DNA from: Lichenicola sp964249735
Lineage (GTDB): Bacteria > Pseudomonadota > Alphaproteobacteria > Acetobacterales > Acetobacteraceae
Assembly (NCBI GenBank): GCA_964249735.1
Contig: CAXUDP010000028.1
Span: 1-38,396, forward strand
Length of the DNA: 38,396 bases
Direction: 5' to 3'
A program made the position numbers and the translations under genes. How positions within the stretch are numbered: position 1 is the stretch's first letter; the number at the start of each line of letters is the position of its first letter. The notes under the pieces are model-generated. The model was given only the letters and a program-made list of their open reading frames with translations, was not told the origin of the DNA and ran no database searches. Shown one piece after another: positions 9,233-17,191 of the stretch.

Positions 9233-9994
9233 ATGCAGACTCGGATCGAAGGCCAGACGCTGCCGGTGCTCTACGTGTCGCTCGACTCGTTCGAAACGCT
9301 GATCTCGGAAACCGGCGAGCTGTCCTGGAAGAGCCCGAACGTCGCACTGCGCACCACCACCTCCGGGGCCGGCGCCACCGGTTTCCTCGGCGCGGTCAAG
9401 CGCTCGCTCGGCGGCGGCGGCCTGTTCATGACCGAGTATCGCGCCGAGGGCGGCCCCGGCCATCTCGCCTTCGCGGCAAAAATCCCGGGCAGCATCGTCG
9501 AGCACCGGATCGATCCCGGCCGGACCTTTCTGCTGCACCGGCACGGCTTCCTGTGCGCGACCGAAGGCGTCACGCTCGGGCTCGGGTTCCAGCGCTCGCT
9601 GGGCGCCGGCATCTTCGGCGGCGACGGGTTCCGGCTGCAGCAGGTGGGGGGCAGCGGCACCTTCTGGAGCACGCTGGGCGGCGGCGTGGTGGAACATCAC
9701 CTGGCCCCGGGCGAGGCAATCGACGTCCATCCCGGCCATGTGGGCATGTTCGAGGACAGCGTCGGCTTCGACATCACGGTGCTGCCCGGCATCCGCAACA
9801 AGCTGTTCGGCGGCGACGGGTTCTTCCTGGCCAGGCTGACCGGACCGGGGCGGATCTGGCTGCAGACCCTGACCGTGCCCAACCTCGCCCACGCGCTCGC
9901 GCCCTATCTCGGCGGCGAGACCGTCGGCGCCTCCGCGGAAGGCTCGGCGCTGGGCGTCGCGGCCTCCAGCCTCATCCGGCGCGCCTTCGAGTAG
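9233..9994 (+). CDS. AIM24/TIGR00266-family protein
   Basis: 253-residue protein of the AIM24 family (tryptophan-RNA-binding-attenuator-like beta fold, TIGR00266). The glycine-rich double-stranded beta-helix pattern is visible: LISETGELSWKSPN, the GGGGLFMTEYRAEGG segment typical of the family, GHLAFAAKIPGSIVEHRID, FLCATEGVTLGLGF, FGGDGFRLQQVGGSGTFW and the C-terminal FFLARLTGPGRIWLQTL. Bacterial members have no established biochemical role; the yeast namesake supports mitochondrial inner-membrane organisation. GGGGA precedes ATG 9233. Its last 23 bases overlap the 3' end of the leftward symporter gene, leaving no room for a terminator between them. Confidence 0.9.
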   Translation: MQTRIEGQTLPVLYVSLDSFETLISETGELSWKSPNVALRTTTSGAGATGFLGAVKRSLGGGGLFMTEYRAEGGPGHLAFAAKIPGSIVEHRIDPGRTFLLHRHGFLCATEGVTLGLGFQRSLGAGIFGGDGFRLQQVGGSGTFWSTLGGGVVEHHLAPGEAIDVHPGHVGMFEDSVGFDITVLPGIRNKLFGGDGFFLARLTGPGRIWLQTLTVPNLAHALAPYLGGETVGASAEGSALGVAASSLIRRAFE

Positions 9995-11447
9995 ACCGCG
10001 GGAGCGCGAGCGACACCCCCAGCGCCACCAGGAGGTTGAGCAGCAGCGCCAGCAGCCCGGTCGACACGCCGGTCGCGTGCGGACCGCCTCCGAACAGCGC
10101 GTGCACCGGCTTCAGCCCGTCGGCGAACACGATGGCGGTGCCGCCCGCCATGCCGGCCGCCCAGCCCGCCAGCAGCCCGGCCGGGGTCAGCCGCAGCGGC
10201 AGCAGCCCCAGCACCAGCGCCGGCAGGGTCTGCAGGATCCACACCCCGCCCAGCAGCTGAAGGTCGATCGCGAACAACGGGTTCAGCAGCAGCACGAAGC
10301 CGAGTGCCGCCACCTTGACCAGCAGCGCCGTCACCTGCGCGGCCCGGGTCCCGACACGCGCACGCAGGGGCAGCAGGTTGCGCGTCAGCAGGTTGGCCGC
10401 TCCCACCGCCATCACCGCCGCCGGCACCAGTGCGCCGATCGCGACCGCAGCCAGGCAGAAGCCCGCGAACCAGCCCGGAAAGATCCGGAGGAACAGCGCC
10501 GGCACGATCGTGTTCGGGTGGGTGGTGGCGATGCCGGCCGCGTGCGCCATCAGCCCCAGCAGCGCGATCAGCCCGAGCAGAAGGGTGTAGGCCGGCAGCA
10601 TCACCGCGTTGCGCCGGATCGTTTCCGCGTCCCGCGCCGCCAGCACGCCGGTCAGGGTGTGCGGATACAGGAAGGCGGCCAGCGCCGAGCTCAGCGCCAG
10701 GGTGGCGTACGGGACGGCCTGTCCGGCGCCCAGCACGTGGCCGGGCGGCGCCGGCTTCATGTGCGCGCTCGCACTGGCGAACATCGCGCCGTAGCCGCCG
10801 AGATGGAGCGGGATCACCGTGACCGCCGCGATCACCGCGACATAGATCATGATGTCCTTGAGGAACGCGGTGACCGCCGGCGCGTGCAGCCCGCCGAGCC
10901 AGGTGTAGGCGGCGAGCGAGGCGAAGGCGACCACCAGCGGCACCTCGCCCGGCAGCCCGAGCGCTTGGAGCACCGTGCGTATGCCGACCAGCTGCAGCGC
11001 GATGTAGGGCAGGATCGCCAGCAGCCCGGTCGCCGCCACCACCCGTTCCAGGGCCCGGCTGTCGTATCGCGCGCGGACGATGTCGGCGGCGGTGGCATGG
11101 CCGCCCGCCTTGGCGATCTGCCACAGCCGCGGCATCACCGCGTAGACGAATGGATACACGATGATGGTGTAGGGCAGGGCGAAGAAGCCGTATGCGCCGG
11201 TGGCATAGACCAGCGCCGGCACCGCGATCACCGTGTAGGCGGTGTAGAAGTCGCCGCCGACCAGGAACCAGGTGATCAGGGTGCCGAACGAGCGGCCGCC
11301 CAGCCCCCACTCCTCGGTGCTCCCGGCGACCGCACGGCCGGGCCGCCAGCCGGCCGACGCGCCGAGCACGATCGTCAGCGCGAACAGCAGCACGAACACG
11401 GCGATGCCGGCGCCGCCCGGCCCGGCTGCGGCGTGAACGGTGTTCAT
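9972..11447 (-). CDS. Sodium:solute symporter family permease (MctP-like)
   Basis: 491-residue polytopic membrane protein of the SSS family. About 13 hydrophobic segments run from IAVFVLLFALTIVLGA to STGLLALLLNLLVALG. The family region WGLGGRSFGTLITWFLVGGDFYT with the following YGFFALPYTI lies near the N terminus, with a Gly-rich sodium-site helix (GLHAPAVTAFLKDIMIY) further on. The preceding small DUF3311 gene overlaps it by ATGA. The DUF3311-SSS pairing is typical of monocarboxylate permeases such as rhizobial MctP, so uptake of lactate, pyruvate or similar acids is a reasonable guess; the substrate is not proven. Its 3' end overlaps the convergent AIM24 gene by 23 bases. Confidence 0.88.
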   Translation of the reverse strand: MNTVHAAAGPGGAGIAVFVLLFALTIVLGASAGWRPGRAVAGSTEEWGLGGRSFGTLITWFLVGGDFYTAYTVIAVPALVYATGAYGFFALPYTIIVYPFVYAVMPRLWQIAKAGGHATAADIVRARYDSRALERVVAATGLLAILPYIALQLVGIRTVLQALGLPGEVPLVVAFASLAAYTWLGGLHAPAVTAFLKDIMIYVAVIAAVTVIPLHLGGYGAMFASASAHMKPAPPGHVLGAGQAVPYATLALSSALAAFLYPHTLTGVLAARDAETIRRNAVMLPAYTLLLGLIALLGLMAHAAGIATTHPNTIVPALFLRIFPGWFAGFCLAAVAIGALVPAAVMAVGAANLLTRNLLPLRARVGTRAAQVTALLVKVAALGFVLLLNPLFAIDLQLLGGVWILQTLPALVLGLLPLRLTPAGLLAGWAAGMAGGTAIVFADGLKPVHALFGGGPHATGVSTGLLALLLNLLVALGVSLALPRSTRRRAG

Positions 11448-11650
11448 GCCCGCTCCAGCCGCCAGACCAGCCACACCAGCGCCGAGGTCACCGGCACCCA
11501 GGCCAGCTGGTACCAGTAGAAGAACGGGAAGCCGAGCAGCGCCGGGCCGGGCCGGTCGTAGAACGGCACCCACAGCAGCCCCGCGAAGGGGAGCAGCAGA
11601 AGCAGCCACGCGGCACGCCGCAGCGGCGACGCCGTCCTGTCTCGTGCCAT
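11444..11650 (-). CDS. DUF3311 small membrane protein, symporter partner
   Basis: 68 residues with two membrane helices: AAWLLLLLPFAGLLWVPFY and YQLAWVPVTSALVWLVW, joined by DRPGPALLGFPFFYW, the pattern of DUF3311. ATG 11650 is preceded on its strand by AAGGGGGC at good distance; a longer frame upstream lacks support. The stop codon overlaps the symporter start as ATGA, so the two are translated together. DUF3311 proteins usually accompany SSS permeases and are thought to be small accessory subunits, by analogy only. Confidence 0.85.
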   Translation of the reverse strand: MARDRTASPLRRAAWLLLLLPFAGLLWVPFYDRPGPALLGFPFFYWYQLAWVPVTSALVWLVWRLERA

Positions 11651-11731
11651 GGCGCAACGCCCCCTTGTTCCCGAACCGCCTGCCTGCCCGATCGGGCGGA
11701 CCGGTTCAAGCGGCACCGGAACGACCGGGCC

Positions 11732-12532
11732 TCAGCGCGTTCGCCGGTCCAGCTCGGCCAGCAGGTCGTCACGCCGGGACAGCGCCTGCCCGTCGAGGCT
11801 GGCGATCCCGCGCAGGCCGAGGCTGCTGCTCAGGAACACCGCCTCCGCCTGCTGCAGCGCTTCCGGCGGCAGCGAGGCTTCGGCCGCACCGCAGCGCTCG
11901 ATCAGCAGCGCGCGCCGTATGCCGGGCAGCGCGCCGTCCGCCACCGCCGGGGTCAGCAGCCGGCCGCCGCGCAGCACGAGCAGGTTGGCTGCGGACGCTT
12001 CCGCCAGGAGCCCCCGCGTGTTCAGCAGCAGCGCGTCGCCGGCGCCGCGCCGGTCCGCCTCGACGCGGGCCAGCACCCCATCGAGGTAGTTCAGCGACTT
12101 GATCCGCGACAATGGCGACCACTCGTTGCGCCGGGTGGTCGTGCACAGCACCGCGTGCACCGGCCCTGCTGGCGCCGGACCCGCGCCGGTGGCGGTGATC
12201 AGCATGGTCGGGCGGCTCGTTCCAGGCGGAAGCACGCCGCGCGGCGCCGGCCCGCGCGACAGGGTGAGCCGCGCGCTGCCATCCGCCACCGCGGTGGCGG
12301 CGGCCGTGGCGGCGAGTCCGGCACCGAGCGCGTCGTCGTCCCAGGGCAGCGGGATCCCGAGCAGGGCGGCACCGTCACGCAGCCGGCGCAGGTGGCGGGG
12401 CAGGTGCGCCGGCTGCCCGCCCGCGATCCGCACCGTTTCGAACAGCCCGTCGCCGAGGGTGAAGCCGCGGTCGTCCGGATCGATCGCGGCCTCGCCCCGC
12501 GGCAGCAGCGCGCCATTCAGCCAGCAGGTCAC
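11732..12532 (-). CDS. pabC: Aminodeoxychorismate lyase (class IV PLP enzyme)
   Basis: Releases pyruvate from 4-amino-4-deoxychorismate to form p-aminobenzoate for folate. Starts at GTG 12532, overlapping the pabB stop as GTGA; 266 residues. The fold-type IV signatures are visible: WLNGALLPRGEAAIDPDDRG, FTLGDGLFETVR, the PLP lysine K145 in SRIKSLNYLDGVLARVEA, and ALLLNTRGLLAEASAANLLVL with SLGLRGIASLDG at the end. Branched-chain or D-amino-acid aminotransferases share these motifs, but the overlap with pabB settles the assignment. The same frame stays open across pabB; that upstream part is a shadow. pabA (the glutaminase) is not in the window. Confidence 0.92.
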   Translation of the reverse strand: MTCWLNGALLPRGEAAIDPDDRGFTLGDGLFETVRIAGGQPAHLPRHLRRLRDGAALLGIPLPWDDDALGAGLAATAAATAVADGSARLTLSRGPAPRGVLPPGTSRPTMLITATGAGPAPAGPVHAVLCTTTRRNEWSPLSRIKSLNYLDGVLARVEADRRGAGDALLLNTRGLLAEASAANLLVLRGGRLLTPAVADGALPGIRRALLIERCGAAEASLPPEALQQAEAVFLSSSLGLRGIASLDGQALSRRDDLLAELDRRTR

Positions 12533-13842
12533 GCCTCGCCGCCCAACGCCCGGAGCAGCGGCTGCAGCTTGAGCCGCATCTCCTCGTATTCCGCCGCAGG
12601 GTCGGAGTCGGCGACGATGCCGCCGCCGGCCTGGGCGATCAGCACGTCGTCGGTCGCGACCACGGTGCGTATCACGATGCTGCTGTCCATGGCGCCGTCG
12701 TAGCCGAGCCAGGCGATGCTGCCGCAATACGGCCCGCGCCGCGACGCTTCCAGCTCGTCGATGATCTCCATGGCGCGGATCTTCGGCGCACCCGTGACCG
12801 AGCCGCCGGGAAAGGTGGCGCGCAGCAGGTTCATGGCACCGAGCCCCGGACGCAGCTGCGCCCGCACCTCCGAGACCAGGTGGTGCACGGTGGCGAACGT
12901 TTCCAGCTCGCACAGCGCCGGCACCGTCACGCTGCCGACCGCCGCCACCCGCCCGAGATCGTTGCGCATCAGGTCCACGATCATCAGGTTCTCCGCCCGG
13001 TCCTTGGCGCTGCCGAGCAGGTCGTCGCGCAGGCGTCGATCCGCCTCGGGATCGGCCGCGCGCGGCCGGGTGCCCTTGATCGGCCGGGTCTCGATCCGGC
13101 CCTGCGGATCGAGCCGCAGGAAGCGCTCGGGCGAGGCGCTGAGCAGCGCCAGCTTCCCGAAGCCGAGATAGGCGGCGAACGGCGCCGGGGTGGCAGCGCG
13201 CAGCCGCAGGTAGAGCGCCGCCGCCGAAATCCCGGGCGGCCGCGTCGCCAGATGGCGCAGGGTCAGGTTGGCCTGGAAGATGTCGCCGGCCCGGATGTAG
13301 TCGAGCACCCGGCGCACCCGGTCCTCGTAGGCCGCCCGGTGGAGGTCCGGCGTCCACACTAGCGTGGGGACCGGCTGGTGCAGCCGCGACGGGACGCGGT
13401 CCAGCAGGGCCAGCGTCTGCCGGGCCCGCCGCACGGCGCGCTCCGCCCGTTGTGCCGGATCCGGCTCCGGCAGACCGGAGGACAGCAGCCAGCAGCGTTC
13501 CTGCTGCCGGTCGAACGCCATCACCACGTCGTAGAAGGCGACGCTCATGTCGGGCAGGCGGAGCGGGTCGAGGTGGCGCGCCGGCAGGCGTTCCAGCACG
13601 CTGCCCAGCTCGTAGCCGAAGAACCCGACCGCGCCGCCCGAGAACGGCACCGGTGCTGCGCCCGGCTCGATCCGCCAACGCGTCAGCTCGGACCCGACGG
13701 CGTCGAACGGGTCGCCGCGTTGCCGGACACCGTCCACCGTCACCCATCCGTCGCGGGCCTCGACCAGCCGGAACGGCCGCACGCACAGATAGCTGGTGCG
13801 GCTGCGTGCGTCGGACGACGCGCTGTCGAGCCATGCCGGCAT
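12529..13842 (-). CDS. pabB: Aminodeoxychorismate synthase component I
   Basis: Converts chorismate plus ammonia to 4-amino-4-deoxychorismate. The chorismate-binding domain is intact: PIKGTRPR with K256 (the PabB-type lysine), DLLGSAKDRAENLMIVDLMRNDLGRV, TFPGGSVTGAPKIRAMEII and RGPYCGSIAWLG, ending in IVADSDPAAEYEEMRLKLQPL. The annotated start is ATG 13842 (437 residues), but family-typical sequence (VREIAWRLPEDAFAALADEP) continues 20-22 codons upstream in the same frame, which is open to a TGA near 13998 with no ATG, GTG or TTG. The true start is therefore unclear; CTG at 13908 is one possibility. pabC follows with a GTGA overlap. A 61-codon frame precedes it. Confidence 0.9.
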   Translation of the reverse strand: MPAWLDSASSDARSRTSYLCVRPFRLVEARDGWVTVDGVRQRGDPFDAVGSELTRWRIEPGAAPVPFSGGAVGFFGYELGSVLERLPARHLDPLRLPDMSVAFYDVVMAFDRQQERCWLLSSGLPEPDPAQRAERAVRRARQTLALLDRVPSRLHQPVPTLVWTPDLHRAAYEDRVRRVLDYIRAGDIFQANLTLRHLATRPPGISAAALYLRLRAATPAPFAAYLGFGKLALLSASPERFLRLDPQGRIETRPIKGTRPRAADPEADRRLRDDLLGSAKDRAENLMIVDLMRNDLGRVAAVGSVTVPALCELETFATVHHLVSEVRAQLRPGLGAMNLLRATFPGGSVTGAPKIRAMEIIDELEASRRGPYCGSIAWLGYDGAMDSSIVIRTVVATDDVLIAQAGGGIVADSDPAAEYEEMRLKLQPLLRALGGEA

Positions 13843-13955
13843 CGGCTCGTCAGCAAGTGCCGCGAACGCATCTTCCGGAAGGCGCCAGGCGATCTCGCGG
13901 ACGTGCAGCGCGAGGGCAGGACCCGGGGCTGCATGCGAGGCGGCTGCCGTGTCCG

Positions 13956-14141
13956 CTAGCCCAGCGGGTCGGTCGAGAAGATCGGCGCCCCGTCATCCAC
14001 CGGCGCCGGGTCCGGATCGCCTGGGCGACGCGCCGGCGAACCGTCCGCCGCCGTGGCCGGGGGCTGGACCAGGGGTGCCTGGTCCGGACGGAGATCGACC
14101 TCCGGAGCGTCGATCGACGGCAGCGACGGGAACACGGACAT
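13956..14141 (-). CDS. Small proline-rich acidic protein upstream of pabB
   Basis: 61 residues, MSVFPSLPSIDAPEVDLRPD..., rich in Pro, Asp and Ala, ending FSTDPLG. The third codon positions are almost all G or C, as in the real genes nearby, which supports coding. GAGG lies 11 bases before the ATG on this strand. No transmembrane segment or known domain. It ends 48 bases before the conserved start of PabB in another frame, so the two may be cotranscribed. I recognise no family; a non-coding leader of pabB is the alternative. Confidence 0.45.
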   Translation of the reverse strand: MSVFPSLPSIDAPEVDLRPDQAPLVQPPATAADGSPARRPGDPDPAPVDDGAPIFSTDPLG

Positions 14142-14276
14142 GGCGTGTGTGGCCTCGGGTTGATCGGCTCCCGAACGCCCGCCACCCGTCCCGGTTCACG
14201 CCGGGACGCGGTTCGCCGCTCCTGCTGCTCCCGATGATCGTCTGGCCGTGGCCGTCCGCCATGCTAGGCTCGCTCC

Positions 14277-14972
14277 GTGGCTCTTCCGGATCACCAGCAA
14301 CCAGACCGACCCATCGCGGTGCCGGCGGACGTCCTGCCCTGGACCATCCACCCGGCCCTGACCGAGAAGCGGCTGCGCGTGTGCGCGCTGCTGCTGGCCC
14401 ATGCCAGGCGCGACGCGGTGCTGCTGGCCTCGATCGAGATGGGCGACGACACCTGGTCGATCGGCTGCCGCGCCTACGCCTTCGGCCGCCAGCGCCTGCA
14501 GCGGGCGGCCGAGCGCGGCACCCATGACTGGCTCACCGTGCTCGACGGCAGCCACCACTTCGTGTTCCTGATCGAGGACGTGCCGGTGCGCTTCTTCCGC
14601 GGCTCGGCCGACGACCCGACCAGCCGCACCCTGCGCCGCCAGGTGATCGAGGCGCAGCAGCTGACCATGGCGCTGGGCGGCGACAAGGCCGACGGGCTGG
14701 TGTTCAGGCTGGCGCTGGAAGCGGCCCCCGCCGGGGCGGTCGACCGCGTGGTGTTCCTGGCGCTGCGCGGCGAGGACGGCCGTGTGGAGTGCTTCTGGCC
14801 GATCCCGCTCGACGCCCAGGCAGGGGAGGCGGCGGGCGCCGAGCCGACGCAGCTGCGCCTGCTCGGCGCCGATGCCAGCGACGTGCTGGTCTCGCCCCTC
14901 CCGGCCAAAGGCAGGGCGCGTGCCGGACGCGGGACGCCGCCCCTGGCATCGCGGCGCCGCACGCCGGGCTGA
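14277..14972 (+). CDS. Unknown soluble protein (231 aa)
   Basis: Starts at GTG 14277, 231 residues; no signal peptide or membrane segment. The first 190 residues look folded: VLPWTIHPALTEKRLRVCALL, then DTWSIGCRAYAFGRQRLQRAA, WLTVLDGSHHFVFLIEDVPVRFFRG, TLRRQVIEAQQLTMALGG, and VDRVVFLALRGEDGRVECFWPIPL. The last 40 residues are Ala/Arg/Gly-rich and low-complexity. I recognise no domain. Divergent from the pabB unit and convergent with the secreted protein after it, so its neighbours say little. Codon use matches the surrounding core genes. Confidence 0.75.
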   Translation: MALPDHQQPDRPIAVPADVLPWTIHPALTEKRLRVCALLLAHARRDAVLLASIEMGDDTWSIGCRAYAFGRQRLQRAAERGTHDWLTVLDGSHHFVFLIEDVPVRFFRGSADDPTSRTLRRQVIEAQQLTMALGGDKADGLVFRLALEAAPAGAVDRVVFLALRGEDGRVECFWPIPLDAQAGEAAGAEPTQLRLLGADASDVLVSPLPAKGRARAGRGTPPLASRRRTPG

Positions 14973-14996
14973 CGCTCCGGCCCGCGCAGGCCCGCT

Positions 14997-16067
14997 TCAG
15001 CGCGCCGACGCTTCCGCCGGCTGCCAGGCTGCGAGCGACACGGTCGCCGACGCGCCGGAGCGCCGGGGCCGGTCGGCGTCGGCCAGCGCCGCACCGCCCG
15101 CATCCGATACCTGGCCGCCGACCAGGAAGCTGGATCCGCTGTCGATCAGCAGCGAGGCCTCGGCATATTGCCCGCGTGTCCGCTGCGTCGCGGACTGCGC
15201 CGCGAGGCGCTCGCTGCGCATGGTGCCCGTGCCGCCGATCAGGACGGTGCCCTGTCCGCCCTGGAGGACATCGATCCTGCAGCCCACCGGAAGACCGTTC
15301 GGCACCGTGAGCCTGAGCGAGCTGTCGGACGTGCTGCGCAGGATCGTTCCGCAGTCCGCTTTCCCCACCATGCGCGTCTGCGACACGCCTTTCACCGGCG
15401 TGGCGCTCGCCTGCAGCACGCCGCTGACAAAAACTCCGTTGATCCGCGCGGTGCCGTTCTGGATCGTGTTGCCGTGATCATCGAGCGAGAAGTACTGCAC
15501 GCCCGAGCCGTCCATGGCACGCAGGGCGTAGTTCCAGGACGCACCGGACTTGGCCTGCACCAGCACGGCGGTATCGCCCGCGCCGATCGTCGCGTCGTAG
15601 GCGGCGCCGTACATGGTGGTGCCGAGGTTGATGACGCCTTCCTGGATGTCGACGGCAAGGTTGGCGACGTTGGTCGCACGGTTGACGGACGACGCGACCA
15701 TTTCGGTATCGGAAAGGAATCCCATGCCGGTGTTCTGCGTGTCGACCAGCAGGCCGCTGCCGTCGCTGTTCGGCCCGTCCTGCCGCAGCGTCGCATACAG
15801 GCAGTCGACCTCGCCGACGGTGCTCGCCGCGAGATAGTTGCTCTTGTTGCACTTCACGTTCATGCCGACCTGCGCCGTCTGCGGGCCGTTGGTGCCGCTT
15901 CCCGGCGACGACAGCGTCACCGCCTCGGCTGCGAACGCATCTCCGCCGGGTGCCGTCAGGTTGAGGATCACCGGGCTGGTGATGGTCGGAATGACCTGTG
16001 CGCCTGCCTTGGCGGCGGCGAAGGATGACATGGTGCATGCCAGGGCGATGCGGATGCGAATGTTCAT
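14997..16067 (-). CDS. Secreted protein with phage tail-fibre-like C-terminal module
   Basis: 356 residues with a Sec signal peptide (positively charged MNIRIRI, hydrophobic core, cleavage likely after AGA at 21-23). AAGGAAC lies just upstream. The mature protein is rich in Gly, Ser, Thr, Asn and Ala and predicted beta. Near the end, the run RIDVLQGGQGTVLIGGTG, then RTRGQYAEASLLIDSGSSFLVGGQV resembles the small module that closes many phage tail-fibre proteins (VLQ-G-G-V, RGQYS-ATL, WLLVGD). The last 35 residues are low-complexity. There are four cysteines in the mature part. No other phage gene is nearby, so it looks like a domesticated or stand-alone surface protein. Function unknown. Confidence 0.75.
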   Translation of the reverse strand: MNIRIRIALACTMSSFAAAKAGAQVIPTITSPVILNLTAPGGDAFAAEAVTLSSPGSGTNGPQTAQVGMNVKCNKSNYLAASTVGEVDCLYATLRQDGPNSDGSGLLVDTQNTGMGFLSDTEMVASSVNRATNVANLAVDIQEGVINLGTTMYGAAYDATIGAGDTAVLVQAKSGASWNYALRAMDGSGVQYFSLDDHGNTIQNGTARINGVFVSGVLQASATPVKGVSQTRMVGKADCGTILRSTSDSSLRLTVPNGLPVGCRIDVLQGGQGTVLIGGTGTMRSERLAAQSATQRTRGQYAEASLLIDSGSSFLVGGQVSDAGGAALADADRPRRSGASATVSLAAWQPAEASAR

Positions 16068-16585
16068 CGGGATGTTCCTTGATTGGATGATCTCATGGGG
16101 AACACGGGCGCTTGTCGTTCCGTTAGCGCATTGCCGAGCCAGGCGGCATCATGTTCAAAAAATCTAGTCTGCACATGCAAGATCAAGGAAATAACAATCC
16201 GGTACACGTTCCTCATGAGGCTTCTTGTTCTCTCGACATGGCCCGGCCGGAGTAGAGCACCGCATGGTCGTTAGCAAGCCGATAGATCCGAAAAACGCCG
16301 TCGCGATAATGATGTTTTGCTATCGCACCGTTCTTGTGCGGCCTGATCGGTGCGTCCTGCAACGCGCGTCATGGTTGCGCGCACGGCCGCTTCCCGCGCG
16401 CGACGCGACCCGTCCGGGGCCGGCTGCGCGGCTGCCGGTCCACGTCGCCCACCGGATGCTGGAGCGATCCTCTGCCTCCGGGACGCGGCGTGCTATGCAA
16501 CGCCCAAGCCTTCCCCGCTGCGACGGAATCCTTTCTTGTTCTCGATTGCCCCGGCCCCCGACCCGCTCCTCCGGCATCTCCCGAC
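16068..16585. other. Long AT-richer spacer between secreted gene and ruvA
   Basis: 518 bases without a supported gene. The stretch 16141-16200 is 24 of 60 G+C (40%), far below its surroundings, and low G+C continues in patches to about 16330. It must hold the promoter of the leftward secreted gene; TAGATT-like and TTGATC-like boxes exist on that strand, but none is convincingly spaced. A perfect CCTCATGAGG palindrome lies at 16211-16220. ruvC, which usually precedes ruvA in alphaproteobacteria, is not here. The last 250 bases before ruvA are G+C-rich and show nothing recognisable. Confidence 0.6.
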
Positions 16586-17191
16586 ATGATCGCCCAGCTC
16601 ACCGGGCTGCTGGCCCAGGTCGAGTCCGACCGCTGCGTGCTGGACGTCCAGGGGGTCGGCTACCTCGTGCAGGCCTCGACCCGCACCCTGTCGGCGCTGC
16701 CCCATCCGCCGGAGCTGGCGCGCGTGCTGGTCGAGACGGTGGTGCGCGAGGACGCGATCCTGCTCTACGGCTTCGCCGAGGCAGCCGAGCGCGACTGGTT
16801 CCGGCTGCTCACCACCGTGCAGGGCGTCGGCGCCAAGGTGGCGCTCGGCATCCTGTCGGCGATGTCGCCGCGCGACCTGGTCGCGATCATCGCCAGCGCC
16901 GACCGCGCCAGCCTGACACGCGCGCCCGGCGTCGGCCCGCGCCTGGCCGACCGCATCCTGGGCGAGCTGAAGGACAAGGCCGGCGTGATGCCGACCGGTA
17001 GCGGAACGACCGCCGCGGCCGGACAGGTCGGCGCCGGCGGGATCGAGGGGGACGCGCTGGCGGCCCTGGCCGGGCTCGGCTTCCGCCGCGTCGAGGCACA
17101 TCCGGTGGTGGGGCGCGTGGTCGAGCGGCTGGGGCAGGGGGCGCGGCTGGACACGGTGATCCGTGACAGCCTGAAGGAGCTGGCGCGATGA
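16586..17191 (+). CDS. ruvA: Holliday junction branch migration protein RuvA
   Basis: Tetrameric DNA-binding subunit that holds the Holliday junction and loads the RuvB motor. 201 residues from ATG 16586. N-terminal OB-fold (MIAQLTGLLAQVESDRCVLD, GVGYLVQAS), helix-hairpin-helix region at about residues 72-130 (LLTTVQGVGAKVALGILSAM and LTRAPGVGPRLADRILGEL), then an acidic-loop linker and C-terminal RuvB-binding domain (DALAALAGLGFRRVEA). Length is typical. The stop overlaps the ruvB start as ATGA. The upstream frame extends far but shows no family sequence before 16586. Confidence 0.96.
   Translation: MIAQLTGLLAQVESDRCVLDVQGVGYLVQASTRTLSALPHPPELARVLVETVVREDAILLYGFAEAAERDWFRLLTTVQGVGAKVALGILSAMSPRDLVAIIASADRASLTRAPGVGPRLADRILGELKDKAGVMPTGSGTTAAAGQVGAGGIEGDALAALAGLGFRRVEAHPVVGRVVERLGQGARLDTVIRDSLKELAR

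Noticed and set aside
12533..13834. 700-residue fusion protein ending in PabC
   Set aside because: The upstream two thirds are the out-of-frame shadow of pabB; the GTGA overlap at 12529-12532 marks the real pabC start.
14997..16067. Prophage remnant
   Set aside because: Only one protein with a fibre-like end and a Sec signal is present; no integrase, capsid, terminase, attachment site or lysis gene is near.
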